Shown: positions 30,601 through 40,587 of the stretch, one piece after another
How the letters are laid out: each line of letters begins with the position of its first letter
Numbering within the stretch: position 1 is the first letter of the stretch
Notes under the pieces: generated by a model
Told to the model about the DNA's origin: nothing
The model's input: the letters and a program-made list of their open reading frames with translations, nothing else
Database searches by the model: none
Translations under genes and position numbers: made by a program
DNA from: Coriobacteriia bacterium
GTDB taxonomy: Bacteria; Actinomycetota; Coriobacteriia; WRKU01
NCBI GenBank assembly: GCA_009777935.1
Contig: WRKU01000007.1
Span: 1 to 59,891 of the forward strand
Reading direction: 5' to 3'
Length of the DNA stretch: 59,891 nt

Positions 30601-32368
30601 CGGTAACGAGTGCCTGTTCGTCTGGTGCCACGAAGAGCAAATAGTTACCGGAAGGATTGCTGGCACCATTATACCCCTCAGGGTCCCATATCATCATCTC
30701 GAAGACGGTCGAAGAGGTAATGCCCCAATCAGAGGGGTATCCGTTAAACAGTTTGAGTACGTTCATAACACCGAACGCCGGGTCGGCAAAGGTGTTGATG
30801 ACCGTCAGCTCGGTGTCGTCGTTGGCCGTAGGCGTAATGGTGACGGTATCGGCAGGCGTGCCACCATCGACCGCGTACTGCACGTCAACGACCGGCGCGT
30901 GCGGATTGCTCGGATCCCACGGAAAATACTCTGCGATTGAGTACGTTTTCTGCACACCGTTTTCGTCTTCGGTCGGCACGTCGAGTAGCACCGCCGGATT
31001 ATTGACGCTAAACGTAATGAGCGTACCGGTACCTGCTGCCGCCAGACCATTATAGGTATAGGTGCCGTCCCCGTTATCGATGAAGACGAGGTCAAAGTCG
31101 GTCGTATCGTCCTTAAGGCGAATGGTAAACGGGGAGTCATCGGTCATGCCCCATCGATCATGAAAATCGGAGGTGCCAAACTCTTTTGCGATAGTAAGTT
31201 CGAACGTGGTGGAGGGGCTCGTCTCATCGAGCAACCTCACACGACCGGTCACATCGAGGTTGAGCGCAATCGTCTGCCCGTCCCAGCTGAACAAATCGTC
31301 CTGAGTTGAGTTAAAGGTACGTTGAAAGTGATTCTCGCTGATAACGGTACGACCACCCGGCGTCGCCTCATTGCCTCCGCCGGTCGTGAAATCGATCTCA
31401 TACTGGATATCTATTCCGGTGCCGTCGAGATCTTTGACGGTGAAGGTATAATGTGACGTCGAGCCCTTCTCCCAATACAGCTGCCACGTGTAGTACTGCG
31501 TGGTGCCGCCCGTCGTCACCGTCGCGGCCTGATTGCGCGTGCCGGTATTCTGCGGCCACCAGTTCCAGTAACCGCTCGTCGTGTTCATCGAGCCATCGGT
31601 GTTGTACGGGTTGGCATTCTGCGGCGAGATATTCTTCGGAAACACAATGGTGCGACCTAATACGTTGTCGATAATCGCCCCGCTGTTGAGCCCGGTGCCG
31701 TTGTTCCAGTTCATCGACATGGTGAATTCGTTATAGCTGACCTCTTCGGTCGTCCAGTAGTAGGGGTTGTCATCGGCTGGCATGAAGCTCGCGGCAGCGG
31801 TACCGGTCGAGTACCAGTAGTCCAGCGTGTACGGCGGCTGCGCAGGTGGGTTTACGACTGTGAGGGTGTAGCTCACCGTAAGGGGCGCAGGCCCAAGAAT
31901 CGTCGACTGGTCGGTGATATCCCACGTCACCGTCGTGCCACTCAGCGTAAGCCCGGCCGGCAGAGATCCTACGAGCGCAAACTCACCGATATCGTCGGTA
32001 ACCGAGACGAACACACCACCGCTCATGGCGACGAGCGGGTCCTTGACGGTGCCATCATCGGTATAGGTCTGCCCCCACACCGAAAGCGTCACGGTAACGG
32101 TACCATCCGGGGTGCCGAGCACGGGATCGTTATTATAAACGACCGATTTGCCGACGAGTACCTCACCAGGCTGTAGGGTCGTCGCCGAGGGGGCATTAAG
32201 CGACCCGGAACTGACGGCATCGGTAGGCGGAGGACCGGTTTCAACGGTAAGATTATCGAGTGACGGGTCAATCGCGCGCACTATGCTCACGAATACGCCA
32301 CTCCAAAGAAGGAGCGCCGCCAAAAAGATGACGGCTCTGCTATGTACCAGCTTCGTCATACCGAGCAT
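27638..32368 (-). CDS. Large cell-surface repeat protein (1576 aa), putative sortase-type anchor NPTTG
   Basis: N-terminal signal peptide. About seven Ig-like/DUF5979-like repeats (KQLAGDWANWGV..TMFE...VTVINTF). PGPGPTPNPDD linker, then NPTTGDSNN + TM + charged tail. Confidence 0.85.
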   Translation of the reverse strand: MLGMTKLVHSRAVIFLAALLLWSGVFVSIVRAIDPSLDNLTVETGPPPTDAVSSGSLNAPSATTLQPGEVLVGKSVVYNNDPVLGTPDGTVTVTLSVWGQTYTDDGTVKDPLVAMSGGVFVSVTDDIGEFALVGSLPAGLTLSGTTVTWDITDQSTILGPAPLTVSYTLTVVNPPAQPPYTLDYWYSTGTAAASFMPADDNPYYWTTEEVSYNEFTMSMNWNNGTGLNSGAIIDNVLGRTIVFPKNISPQNANPYNTDGSMNTTSGYWNWWPQNTGTRNQAATVTTGGTTQYYTWQLYWEKGSTSHYTFTVKDLDGTGIDIQYEIDFTTGGGNEATPGGRTVISENHFQRTFNSTQDDLFSWDGQTIALNLDVTGRVRLLDETSPSTTFELTIAKEFGTSDFHDRWGMTDDSPFTIRLKDDTTDFDLVFIDNGDGTYTYNGLAAAGTGTLITFSVNNPAVLLDVPTEDENGVQKTYSIAEYFPWDPSNPHAPVVDVQYAVDGGTPADTVTITPTANDDTELTVINTFADPAFGVMNVLKLFNGYPSDWGITSSTVFEMMIWDPEGYNGASNPSGNYLLFVAPDEQALVTDGWTSPGWVEGTLFCVGNGGLDISDPAAWQFSDDYWEDRYDAGTADVLTVISLTELEQVGLSNLWPGPYEVHELDFNGELLSTTSPSGAWWQAVYSFDGVSGTQGVVPPAGILNAMVTNTFVHGESNLSIFKELLGYPQDWDVDDDTVFDIRIWDMTTGNYLLFDPTPLSDGTWRHVGSSDSDGNRTLDDPTWTGDLSTALDYLDLSVNSPIVVSNLFPGTDHHYTVREINVTDGHAVRLVVGGVDITDDTEAGGIVIEHDGSRNATIVNSYLNQQEGKAIVYKQLAGDYADYDVDDDTVFTARATNITEDGKLLLFTQNADTTDPTMSSYTYWGLLDEATGEVYQLQWDGTGGGSATWTYEPAGTLESNLAAYPTLGTGLAISVNKPALLSGLVPDDYQVSELLDPSGTYTASVENGGAIHIEDESAIGVTVINTFDSSILTGSLTINKQLAGDWANWGVLNSTMFETQVVNVDTGNDLAFILEEETAGSTTYTYVGEFTSGGVLVDAEGNPIEVSTLPDVPLDYVLISVMAPATIDGLPQGNYQIVEVDQTATHGTYTATYTVGGTAGDGTFAVTPPIGALAVNATVTNTFDTWVPDPVFGDLTVSKVLQGYPADWSVTAATEFMVRVWDVTNNRVLLFAPVPQPDGSFMCVGNDAPEGGDPVITEDGYAGPVTSQLPVSVDVPLALSNIPAESNLEYAIEELNVADGHTIRFIDGTSEIGVPGPISGVIAMVPDGNVDVTIVNSYLHRSEGRVIIDKQLAGDWAAFASTDTTFTLRLTNERTADANAIPPYLGNVLVFTFEGESASARTYAFMGEIDSDGVLWVVEWDGGTGLPSLVPAVDAPVANTDGTYTWGGMTLYADLTLSVQKHIELIELIPGDYRITEDVPVSADYVVGYSVGDIVHLTADDALGVTVTNTYRATPRPDPDPPPGPGPTPNPDDNGGGSNTNPTTGDSNNLMAWILLLAGALVFLAGAAERVWRPLKD

Positions 32369-32454
32369 AATTATACCTGATACACAAGGGTGCGTGCTCG
32401 TAAAACGATTTGTACTATGTGGATGAGTATGCTAGAGTGGGTACTCGCTCAAAG

Positions 32455-32531
<77 letters not shown>

Positions 32532-32546
32532 AAAACAGCGTGCTAT

Positions 32547-32975
32547 TTATCTCGTCCGTGTTTGGTAAACGTGCCTATTTGGTTTTACCGTCTTCAATGT
32601 GGGGTACTCATTACCATAGGCAAATATGAGCACACACCCTTTATGGACAATACGGTCGCGTTTGCAGTCAGACTGGTCTGTCAGTGCTTCTTCACATATC
32701 CTTACAAGCCATGAATACAGGCCCTCGTTCTGTTTTCTATCCTCGTGCCATTTTTCGATAATTCGCAGGCTTGCCGAATTGATGGCGTGATTGCTGATTT
32801 TGATATCAGTCGGCATTGTGTCGCCTCGCCGAGCTAACTCCGCTTTCGCTATCTTGTGTGCCTCTCGGTCTTCTGATATCTCATTTACGCACCAACGTAG
32901 ATAGTTTACCGGCACACGTGTCCACCGTTCACCTTTGTGTTTGCCGAAGGTCACTATCAGACCATGCGTGTCCAC
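32547..32975 (-). CDS. DUF3820-like protein
   Basis: TFGKHKGERWTRVPVNYLRWCVNEI motif only. Confidence 0.5.
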   Translation of the reverse strand: MDTHGLIVTFGKHKGERWTRVPVNYLRWCVNEISEDREAHKIAKAELARRGDTMPTDIKISNHAINSASLRIIEKWHEDRKQNEGLYSWLVRICEEALTDQSDCKRDRIVHKGCVLIFAYGNEYPTLKTVKPNRHVYQTRTR

Positions 32976-32978
32976 CCT

Positions 32979-33458
32979 CTAGCCTAGTTCCCCAAACAAA
33001 AATATCGGCATGAGCGCAGGTATGTCTTCGGGCGAGACCTCACAGATGCCCACCTGCGCCTGTACGCCTACTGCCTCTTTCGCAAGCTGGGTGGCGCGTC
33101 GTATGTTTTCCTCGCGTGGTATCTGTATCAACATGCAACGCTCAAAACCTCGACACAGCTCGGCTGCTGCTACCTGTAGCGGTTTTAGACCGGCAGCCTT
33201 AACTCCATATTCTCCGGTAACCTGTTTGACGATGAGGTCAGAATCAGTATAAACATCAATCTCGGTCACACCGAGAGCAAGCGCATTTTCAAGCACCCAG
33301 ATGAGCGCACTGTACTCGGCAACATAATTGGTCGCTTGTCCAAGATAAGCACCCGCCGTACACACCTCCTCATCGTCACGCAGCAATACGAAACCTGATC
33401 CGGCAGACCCGGAATACATCTGTGGTTCTCCACCAATATATGCAGTGTAATTTGACAT
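32979..33458 (-). CDS. Ribonuclease HI-like
   Basis: AEYSALIWVLENALALGVTEIDVYTDSDLIVKQVTGEY. Confidence 0.85.
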   Translation of the reverse strand: MSNYTAYIGGEPQMYSGSAGSGFVLLRDDEEVCTAGAYLGQATNYVAEYSALIWVLENALALGVTEIDVYTDSDLIVKQVTGEYGVKAAGLKPLQVAAAELCRGFERCMLIQIPREENIRRATQLAKEAVGVQAQVGICEVSPEDIPALMPIFLFGELG

Positions 33459-33749
33459 TAAACAGCCCCCCTAACCAGTCATAAAGGGGCGTGTACGTCA
33501 AAAAGGTGCCAGCCCCTTTTGCAGTAAGACGAGTTAGAATAGCAATGCTACACGAACCGGCTTTAGAGGCTGGACACCTCGTTGCGGTTCGTACAACAAC
33601 CTAATCTCCGAAAAGATAGCTGCACATTGCAAGTTTTCTAAACGCCTTACTGCGTCTACGAGTGTATCACAGCTGTTTTTGCCTATGGTATAGCCACGTG
33701 CTTGCGATACACATAAAGAGCGCAGTATCTTCACGTTTCGTTCACAAGA

Positions 33750-33777
33750 AAATAGCCAGCCCAATGGGCTGACTATT
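33750..33777. terminator. Hairpin, probable terminator
   Basis: AAATAGCCAGCCC-AA/T-GGGCTGACTATTT near-perfect stem. Confidence 0.6.
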
Positions 33778-33815
33778 TGGTGATTTTAATAACTAGGTTG
33801 GCCTGCTGATATTTT

Positions 33816-33901
33816 TGGTGTCGGAGGAGGGATTTGAACCCTCACACCCTTACGGGCACTAGCCCCTCAAGCTAGCGCGTCTGCCGTTCCGCCACTCCGA
33901 C
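33816..33901 (-). tRNA. tRNA-Leu(GAG)
   Basis: GTCGGAG/CTCCGAC acceptor, CTAGC-TTGAGGG-GCTAG anticodon arm, long variable arm, GGTTCAAATCC T-arm, CCA. Confidence 0.93.
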
Positions 33902-33929
33902 ACATATCGAGGAAACATGGTATCACACT

Positions 33930-35669
33930 TTATCGTTGCGAGGTATTCTGGGGCTGTTGGCGGTCGCGCGGAATCCAAACGTTCGTCCAGTCGGGCACCA
34001 TCAGCACATTTATCGAGAAATCGCGCATACGCGTAGAAACGATCGTCCCGATGCCGGGATGCGTGAGGGGAACGACAGGGTTATCGGCCGCAATCGTCTT
34101 ATTGAGCGCCTCAAGACGCCGAGATCGTATCTCATTGTCGTCCATCGTCGCTATCTCGGCGAGCGCCACATCGGTCGCCTCCGAACGATAGCGCGCAAAG
34201 TTTTCCGGTGACGTCGAGGCAAACGCACCTTCAAGAAACGGGTAGGCCGACAGATAATCGGCACCGTAGCTCACGCTCGCAAAACCAAATGCGCCGGCGG
34301 CCAAACGCTCAAGATACGCCTCCCATTCGAGTTCCTCAAGCTCAACGCGGATGCCAACCGTAGCGAGGTCGCGCTGAACCTGCTCGGCAACGTCCCGGTG
34401 GCCAGTGCCATACGGATAGATGAATACGAACGGCACGAGCCCTGCGCCCTCAGGATAGCCTGACTCGGCAAGCGCCGAGCGTGCTGTGTTCGCATCGAAA
34501 CGCGTATCGGCCCACGCACGCTCGACGTACCCGGCCACACCCGGCGAGACGATGTTCGTCGCAGGGATATGCGTGTCAGCAAAGATATCAGCGCAGAGCG
34601 CCTCGCGGTCGATCGCGCGTGAAATCGCGCGTCGCACTGCAGGATTCGCAAGCTGCTCGTGCTCGTTGTTGAGTACAAGACTATAGGTCAACGCACGTCC
34701 ACCGAGGAGCACCTGCTCGCCCGGGTTAGCGCGGTAGCCATCAGGCGCGCTTCCGAACTGTGTTACAGCTGCCTCGATCTCGCCCGGCGCAATCAACGTA
34801 TAGTCAAGATTGCCGGCCAGGAACTCACGGTACGCCGTCTCGACATCACGATACATGCGAAACGTCACGCCCTCCAAGTACGGTCGCTCGCCACGATACA
34901 TGTCACTGCGCACCGTCTTCAGATGTTGATCGTGACGCCACGGCTCATCGAGTTTGAAGGCACCGTTGCCGATAGGCATCTCGCCGTACGGGATGAGCGT
35001 TCCATTATGTTCGGTACCACGCTCGACGGTCTCCTGCGGCAGCGGCGAAAACGCCGGATGTGCCATCAGATAAGCGAAGTCGGCGAAGGGGCGCGTGAGC
35101 GTAATCTGCAAGGTATAGTCATCGAGGGCGCGCACCCCCGAAAGAGTCGTCGCGGTGCCGGTGATAACCTCATCGAAACCGACGACGAGCGCGAGGCTGT
35201 CGATAATCGGTGACGGGGCTACTTCGCGTGTAATCGTATCGACCGTCTGCGGATTTGCGATACGGTTGAATGCGTAGACGAAGTCCTGCGCGCGTACCGG
35301 TGAGCCATCGCTAAAGCGTGCCGTTTGATCGAGTTCGAACGTCCACACCGTAGCCGTCGCCGTTGAACTAAACGTTTCAGCCGCAGCACCTATCAGTATC
35401 GTTGAATCATGGGGATCGACCTTGACGAGTGGGTCGAAAAGCGCCGAGATGACGGCGAGGCTGTCAGCATCAACGGCATGGCGCGGCTCAAGTGAGCGCG
35501 GTTCATCGATGAAATACGTCATCGTGCCGCCCGCTACCGGCGAGCGCGAATCGGGTGACTCGGGATTCGGGACCGGACGTCCACAACCGATAAGCAACAC
35601 AGCGGCGAGCAGCATCGCCGCAAGCACGGCTCCTCGTGAAGTACGTTTTAGATATTGCCTGTCGGCCAT
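33930..35669 (-). CDS. Peptide ABC transporter substrate-binding lipoprotein
   Basis: Lipobox LLIGCGRP; GTMTYFIDEPRSLEPRHAVDADS, ARFSDGSPVRAQDFVYAFNR. Confidence 0.88.
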   Translation of the reverse strand: MADRQYLKRTSRGAVLAAMLLAAVLLIGCGRPVPNPESPDSRSPVAGGTMTYFIDEPRSLEPRHAVDADSLAVISALFDPLVKVDPHDSTILIGAAAETFSSTATATVWTFELDQTARFSDGSPVRAQDFVYAFNRIANPQTVDTITREVAPSPIIDSLALVVGFDEVITGTATTLSGVRALDDYTLQITLTRPFADFAYLMAHPAFSPLPQETVERGTEHNGTLIPYGEMPIGNGAFKLDEPWRHDQHLKTVRSDMYRGERPYLEGVTFRMYRDVETAYREFLAGNLDYTLIAPGEIEAAVTQFGSAPDGYRANPGEQVLLGGRALTYSLVLNNEHEQLANPAVRRAISRAIDREALCADIFADTHIPATNIVSPGVAGYVERAWADTRFDANTARSALAESGYPEGAGLVPFVFIYPYGTGHRDVAEQVQRDLATVGIRVELEELEWEAYLERLAAGAFGFASVSYGADYLSAYPFLEGAFASTSPENFARYRSEATDVALAEIATMDDNEIRSRRLEALNKTIAADNPVVPLTHPGIGTIVSTRMRDFSINVLMVPDWTNVWIPRDRQQPQNTSQR

Positions 35670-35893
35670 ACAAAGATCATCGCAATAAGCGTGCCGATGA
35701 AAACGAGCGAGCAGACGATAGTGATACGATTGAGGTTCTTCTCGATAACGCCGGTGCCAAAGTCGCCGCCCATCGAACCGCCAAACGTCTCCGAGAGGCC
35801 GGCGCCGCGCCCACTATGAAGCAAAACAAGGACGATGAGGCCAACTGCTGAGATGGCCCAGATGATAAGCGTTGCAATGAATAACGGACTCAC
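35648..35893 (-). CDS. secG: Preprotein translocase subunit SecG
   Basis: LIVLVLLHSGRGAGLSETFGGS...FGTGVIEKNLNRIT. Confidence 0.85.
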   Translation of the reverse strand: MSPLFIATLIIWAISAVGLIVLVLLHSGRGAGLSETFGGSMGGDFGTGVIEKNLNRITIVCSLVFIGTLIAMIFVWPTGNI

Positions 35894-35920
35894 GATTGCT
35901 CCTTACTTCCTGCGAACGTT

Positions 35921-37489
35921 CTAGTATATCAGCAAATTGCGGCCTGTCCATGCATGAGGTATCTCAATTCCGCACAGCGCGAGCACGGTCGGCGCAATAT
36001 CGGAGAGTGTGCCGGGCTTAAGGGTGCCTGCGCCGGTATCTATCGCCACCAGCGGAACCGGGTTAAGCGTATGCGCGGTGACCGGCGTGCCATCATGATC
36101 GACCATCTGCTCGACGTTGCCGTGATCGGCCGTAATAAGTACCGCACCACCGCGTTCCTGCATCGCTTCAACGATACGTCCAATTTGCAGGTCAACGGCC
36201 TCAACGGCCTTCACCGAAGCGTCAAATATGCCGGTATGGCCGACCATATCACCGTTAGCAAAGTTACAGAGGTAGACATCGGCGGCATCGTGGGTGATTG
36301 ACTCGACCAGCGCATCGCCAATTTCAGGTGCACTCATCTCAGGCTGAAGATCATACGTCGCAACCGGCGGGCTGGGAATGAGGATGCGCTCCTCGCCGGG
36401 AAAGGGTTTCTCGCGCCCTCCGTTGAGAAAGAAGGTAACGTGAGCATATTTCTCGGTCTCGGCAACGTGCATCTGGCGTAGTCCATGGGTCGAGAGGACC
36501 TCGGCGAGTGTGTCGGCGAGTGGCTCTTTCGGGAACGCAATAGGTGCGTCGAGCGTATCGTCATAAGGTGTCATGCACACAAAGTGCGTATGCGGATGAG
36601 CGACACGGTCAAAGCCGGTAAACGTGGTGTCGGTCAACGCATGAGAGAGTTCACGCGCACGATCGGGGCGAAAGTTGAAGAAGATGACCGTGTCGCCCTC
36701 GGCTATCGGCGTGAAGTCACCATCGATAACGGTCGGCTCGATAAACTCATCGGTGGTGCCACGGGCGTAGCTTGCTTCACATGCCTCGATTGCGCTTGGT
36801 TCTTGACGACCGGCACCTATCGTCAGTGCTTCGTAGGCACGCTGCACGCGATCCCAACGACCATCGCGGTCCATCGCAAAGTAGCGACCCGTGACGGTCG
36901 CAATACGACCGAGACCGATCTCTTTACAACGGGCCTCAAGTTCACGCAGATAGCCGACGGCGCTCCGAGGCGGCACATCGCGTCCATCCATGAAGCAGTG
37001 AATCACCACATCGAGCGCACCACGCTGCTGAGCCAGCTCGAGGAGCGCGTACAGGTGATTCAACGACGCATGTACCCCCCCATCGGAGATAAGTCCCATG
37101 AGATGGACGGTGCCCTGACCGTTTTGCTCGCCCGCCTCGCTCGCGCGATTGACAGCTACATCGATGGCAGCGCACAGAACGTCGTTATCAAAAAACGAGC
37201 CGTCCTCGATAGCGCGATCGATGCGCGTGATGTCTTGATAGACGACGCGTCCGGCACCGATGTTGAGGTGACCGACCTCGCTGTTTCCCATCTGGCCATC
37301 GGGTAGGCCGACATCGGCACCCGACGCTCCAAGCAACATGTGTGGATACGTTGCCCAAAGATGATCGAGGTTTGGGGTGTTGGCGCGTGCAATCGCGTTG
37401 TCGGCGGTGTCTGCCGACGCCCCATAGGCAAGCCCGTCCATGATGATGAGCGCGACGGGGCGCCTTACAACGGGATTCGGCTCAGCCAC
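35921..37489 (-). CDS. gpmI: 2,3-bisphosphoglycerate-independent phosphoglycerate mutase
   Basis: LIIMDGLAYG, GQMGNSEVGHLNIGAGRVVYQDI, TADHGNVEQMVD. GTG start overlapping tpiA. Confidence 0.95.
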   Translation of the reverse strand: MAEPNPVVRRPVALIIMDGLAYGASADTADNAIARANTPNLDHLWATYPHMLLGASGADVGLPDGQMGNSEVGHLNIGAGRVVYQDITRIDRAIEDGSFFDNDVLCAAIDVAVNRASEAGEQNGQGTVHLMGLISDGGVHASLNHLYALLELAQQRGALDVVIHCFMDGRDVPPRSAVGYLRELEARCKEIGLGRIATVTGRYFAMDRDGRWDRVQRAYEALTIGAGRQEPSAIEACEASYARGTTDEFIEPTVIDGDFTPIAEGDTVIFFNFRPDRARELSHALTDTTFTGFDRVAHPHTHFVCMTPYDDTLDAPIAFPKEPLADTLAEVLSTHGLRQMHVAETEKYAHVTFFLNGGREKPFPGEERILIPSPPVATYDLQPEMSAPEIGDALVESITHDAADVYLCNFANGDMVGHTGIFDASVKAVEAVDLQIGRIVEAMQERGGAVLITADHGNVEQMVDHDGTPVTAHTLNPVPLVAIDTGAGTLKPGTLSDIAPTVLALCGIEIPHAWTGRNLLIY

Positions 37490-38258
37490 ACCCACACGCG
37501 GCCTTGATGATCTTGCCGAACGATTGTGCATCGAGTGCTGCACCACCCACAAGCGCGCCGTCGATGTCATCGGCGGCAAAGAAGAGGTGGGCGTTGAGCT
37601 CGGTGACCGAGCCACCGTAGAGAATGCGCGCCGTAGCGGCGATATCCTCGTCGAACATCTCGGTGACAACAGTACGAATAAGCTCGCAAACCTCCTGAGC
37701 CATATCGGGCGTAGCCGTCTTGCCGGTGCCGATCGCCCAAATCGGCTCGTAAGCGATGACAAGGCGTGCTGCGTGTTCGGGAAGTAAACCGGTAATCGCA
37801 GCGCTGACCTGCTCGGTTATCCACTCGGCCGTCTTTTCAGCCTCGTGTGTCTCAAGCGACTCGCCACAGCAGACAATCGGCGTCATGTCGTGCTCAAAGA
37901 CAACTTTCGCCTTGCGGTTAACGGCCTCATCGGTCTCGCCAAAGTACTGACGACGCTCGCTATGGCCAAGGATAACGTAACGACAGTGCTCGGCCTGAAG
38001 CATGCGTGGCGATATCTCACCGGTAAAGGCGCCTTCGGTCTCGTAGAACATGTTCTGGGCACCGAGTGCCATGTTGACGCGATCGAGATCGAAGATTGTC
38101 TTGACACTGTGGAGCGCCGTAAAGGGCGGCGCAACGACGATCTCAACGTCATCGCCACAGTTGCTTGCGACCTCTTTGAGTCCGTTGATGAGCGAAACGG
38201 CTTCGGCTGCCGTCTTGTTCATCTTCCAATTTCCTGCTACCAACGGTTTCCTTGCCAT
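37482..38258 (-). CDS. tpiA: Triosephosphate isomerase
   Basis: VAGNWKMNKT, VILGHSERR, AYEPIWAIGTGKTA, YGGSV. Confidence 0.97.
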   Translation of the reverse strand: MARKPLVAGNWKMNKTAAEAVSLINGLKEVASNCGDDVEIVVAPPFTALHSVKTIFDLDRVNMALGAQNMFYETEGAFTGEISPRMLQAEHCRYVILGHSERRQYFGETDEAVNRKAKVVFEHDMTPIVCCGESLETHEAEKTAEWITEQVSAAITGLLPEHAARLVIAYEPIWAIGTGKTATPDMAQEVCELIRTVVTEMFDEDIAATARILYGGSVTELNAHLFFAADDIDGALVGGAALDAQSFGKIIKAACGCG

Positions 38259-38260
38259 AC

Positions 38261-39511
38261 TTATACCTCCCCTAATGCACTCAGACCTGGCAGCGCTGCG
38301 CCTTCGACGAGCTTCATCGCCGCTCCTCCACCGGTCGAGATAAAGGTGACCTGCTCTTCAAGACCGAACTTTTTGAGTGCGGCAACGCTATCGCCCCCAC
38401 CGATGACGCTCGTCGCCTCATCGTTGGCGGCCACCGCCACCGCAACGGCCTTCGTGCCGGCTTCAAACGGCGCCATCTCGAAGACACCCATCGGACCGTT
38501 CCAGAATATCGTCTGCGCCTCGGCAATCTTTGCTGCGAAGAGCTCACACGACGCCGGGCCGATATCGAGACCCATCATATCGACAGGAATTTCCTCGGCG
38601 GCGACGATGCGAGTCGCGGCGTCTTCGGCAAACCGGTCGGCAACGACGTAGTCAACGGGCAACAAGAGCTCGCAGTCTTTCTGCGCCGCCTTCTCCAACA
38701 TACGGGTAGCCGGCTCGACCCAGTCGGGCTCGACGAGCGACGTGCCGACATCGTAACCTTTTGCTGCGACGAATGTGAACGCCATACCACCACCTATGAG
38801 CAGCGTGTCGACGACGTCGATGAGACGCTCGATAACACCGAACTTGTCAGAGACCTTCGAACCGCCCAAAATAGCGATAAACGGCGTCGGAGCATCGCGC
38901 AGCATCGTAACGAGCGTATCGACTTCACGTGCGAGCAGCAGCCCCGCGTAAGCCGGTAAAAACTCGGCGACACCGGCCGTCGAAGCATGAGCGCGGTGTG
39001 CCGTGCCAAATGCATCGTTGACGTAAAGATCGGCGAGCGAGGCCAATGCACGCGCAAACTCGGGATCGTTGTTCTTTTCACCGGGATAGAAGCGAATGTT
39101 TTCGAGCATGACAACGTCACCGTCACTCATGGCCTCGATTGCTTCGCGTACGCTCGCCTCGTGTTCGAGATTGCCTTCAAGGAGCTTAACCTCACGGCCA
39201 AGCAACGCCTCAAGCGCGCGGCAGGCGGGGCTGAGCGAAAACTCCGGCTGAGCGGCGCCGCGCTCCCCCGCTATCGGACGGCCGAGATGGCTGACGAGAA
39301 TGACGCGTGCACCGTGCTCAACAAGGTGACGAATCGTCGGGAGCGCGGCGCGAATGCGTGTGTCATCGGTAACCACTGCGCCACGCGTGCTATCCGAGCC
39401 GCCCACACCATCCGTGCTGTGTGCGCCGCTCAACGGCACATTGAAATCGACACGCACAAGTACGCGTTTGCCGCCGACATCCGCCTCTGTGACAGACTTC
39501 TGGGGTGTCAT
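38261..39511 (-). CDS. pgk: Phosphoglycerate kinase
   Basis: KRVLVRVDFNVPL, LVSHLGRP, NGPMGVFE. Confidence 0.97.
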   Translation of the reverse strand: MTPQKSVTEADVGGKRVLVRVDFNVPLSGAHSTDGVGGSDSTRGAVVTDDTRIRAALPTIRHLVEHGARVILVSHLGRPIAGERGAAQPEFSLSPACRALEALLGREVKLLEGNLEHEASVREAIEAMSDGDVVMLENIRFYPGEKNNDPEFARALASLADLYVNDAFGTAHRAHASTAGVAEFLPAYAGLLLAREVDTLVTMLRDAPTPFIAILGGSKVSDKFGVIERLIDVVDTLLIGGGMAFTFVAAKGYDVGTSLVEPDWVEPATRMLEKAAQKDCELLLPVDYVVADRFAEDAATRIVAAEEIPVDMMGLDIGPASCELFAAKIAEAQTIFWNGPMGVFEMAPFEAGTKAVAVAVAANDEATSVIGGGDSVAALKKFGLEEQVTFISTGGGAAMKLVEGAALPGLSALGEV

Positions 39512-39521
39512 AGGCAGACCT

Positions 39522-40535
39522 CTAGACGCAGAGAAGTTTGGCGAGGTCGGCCACGCGGTTGCTGTAGCCCCACTCGTTATCGTACCAGCTCACGCACTTA
39601 ACGAACGTGCCTTCGCCACCCATGACCATCGTCTGGAGCGAATCGAAGACCGACGATGCCGGATTACCGACCACATCGATAGAGACAATCGGATCCTCGC
39701 AGTACTCAAGGATGCCTTTCATGGGTCCGGTAGCGGCTGCCTTCATCGCGGCGTTGATCTCATCGGCCGTGGTCGTACGCTCAAGCTCGCATACAAGGTC
39801 GACGACCGAGCCGTTCGGCGTCGGTACACGCATCGACATACCATCAAGCTTGCCCTTCATGTCGGGCATGACGAGCCCGATGGCCTTCGCGGCGCCGGTC
39901 GATGTCGGGATAATCGACATCGCCGCTGCACGACTACGTCGCAGGTCTGCATGTGGTAGGTCGAGTATATTCTGGTCGTTGGTGTAGCTGTGAATCGTAT
40001 TCATAAAGCCGGCCTTAAGGCCAAAGGTATCGCGTAGCACCTTCGCAAACGGTGCGAGACAGTTCGTCGTACACGATGCGTTGCTCACAACAAAATGCTT
40101 GGCGGGGTCGAGTTCGGTATCGTTGACGCCGAGCACAACGGTAATGTCTTCGTTCTTGGCCGGTGCCGAGATGATGACGCGCTTGGCGCCGGCTTGGTCA
40201 ATATGGGCGCGCGCTTTGTGCGCATCGGTAAAGAAGCCTGTCGCTTCGACGACGAGTTCAACATCGTGAGCGCCCCACGAAAGGTTGGCCGGCTCACGCT
40301 CGGCCGAGATAACGACACGCCCACCGTTGACGATGATATCGGTCCCGTCAACTTCGACGGTGCCGGCAAATTTGCCATGCACGCTGTCGTATTTTAGCAG
40401 GTGCGCAAGCGTTTTTGCATCGGTCAAGTCGTTTATCGCCACGACCTCAAACGCGGGGTCAGCGGCCATCGCACGAAACACCAAACGGCCGATACGTCCG
40501 AACCCGTTAATGCCAACTCTGATAGCCATTGCCAT
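39522..40535 (-). CDS. gap: Glyceraldehyde-3-phosphate dehydrogenase
   Basis: [41 protein letters not shown]. Confidence 0.97.
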   Translation of the reverse strand: MAMAIRVGINGFGRIGRLVFRAMAADPAFEVVAINDLTDAKTLAHLLKYDSVHGKFAGTVEVDGTDIIVNGGRVVISAEREPANLSWGAHDVELVVEATGFFTDAHKARAHIDQAGAKRVIISAPAKNEDITVVLGVNDTELDPAKHFVVSNASCTTNCLAPFAKVLRDTFGLKAGFMNTIHSYTNDQNILDLPHADLRRSRAAAMSIIPTSTGAAKAIGLVMPDMKGKLDGMSMRVPTPNGSVVDLVCELERTTTADEINAAMKAAATGPMKGILEYCEDPIVSIDVVGNPASSVFDSLQTMVMGGEGTFVKCVSWYDNEWGYSNRVADLAKLLCV

Positions 40536-40587
40536 CTCCCTTCACGCGCGTACGCAGATCGCAGATTCACCTACCATGAGTGTATCA

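Noticed and set aside
33534-33764. 76-aa ORF between RNase H and tRNA-Leu
   Set aside because: No motif, spans terminator-like hairpins; probably non-coding.
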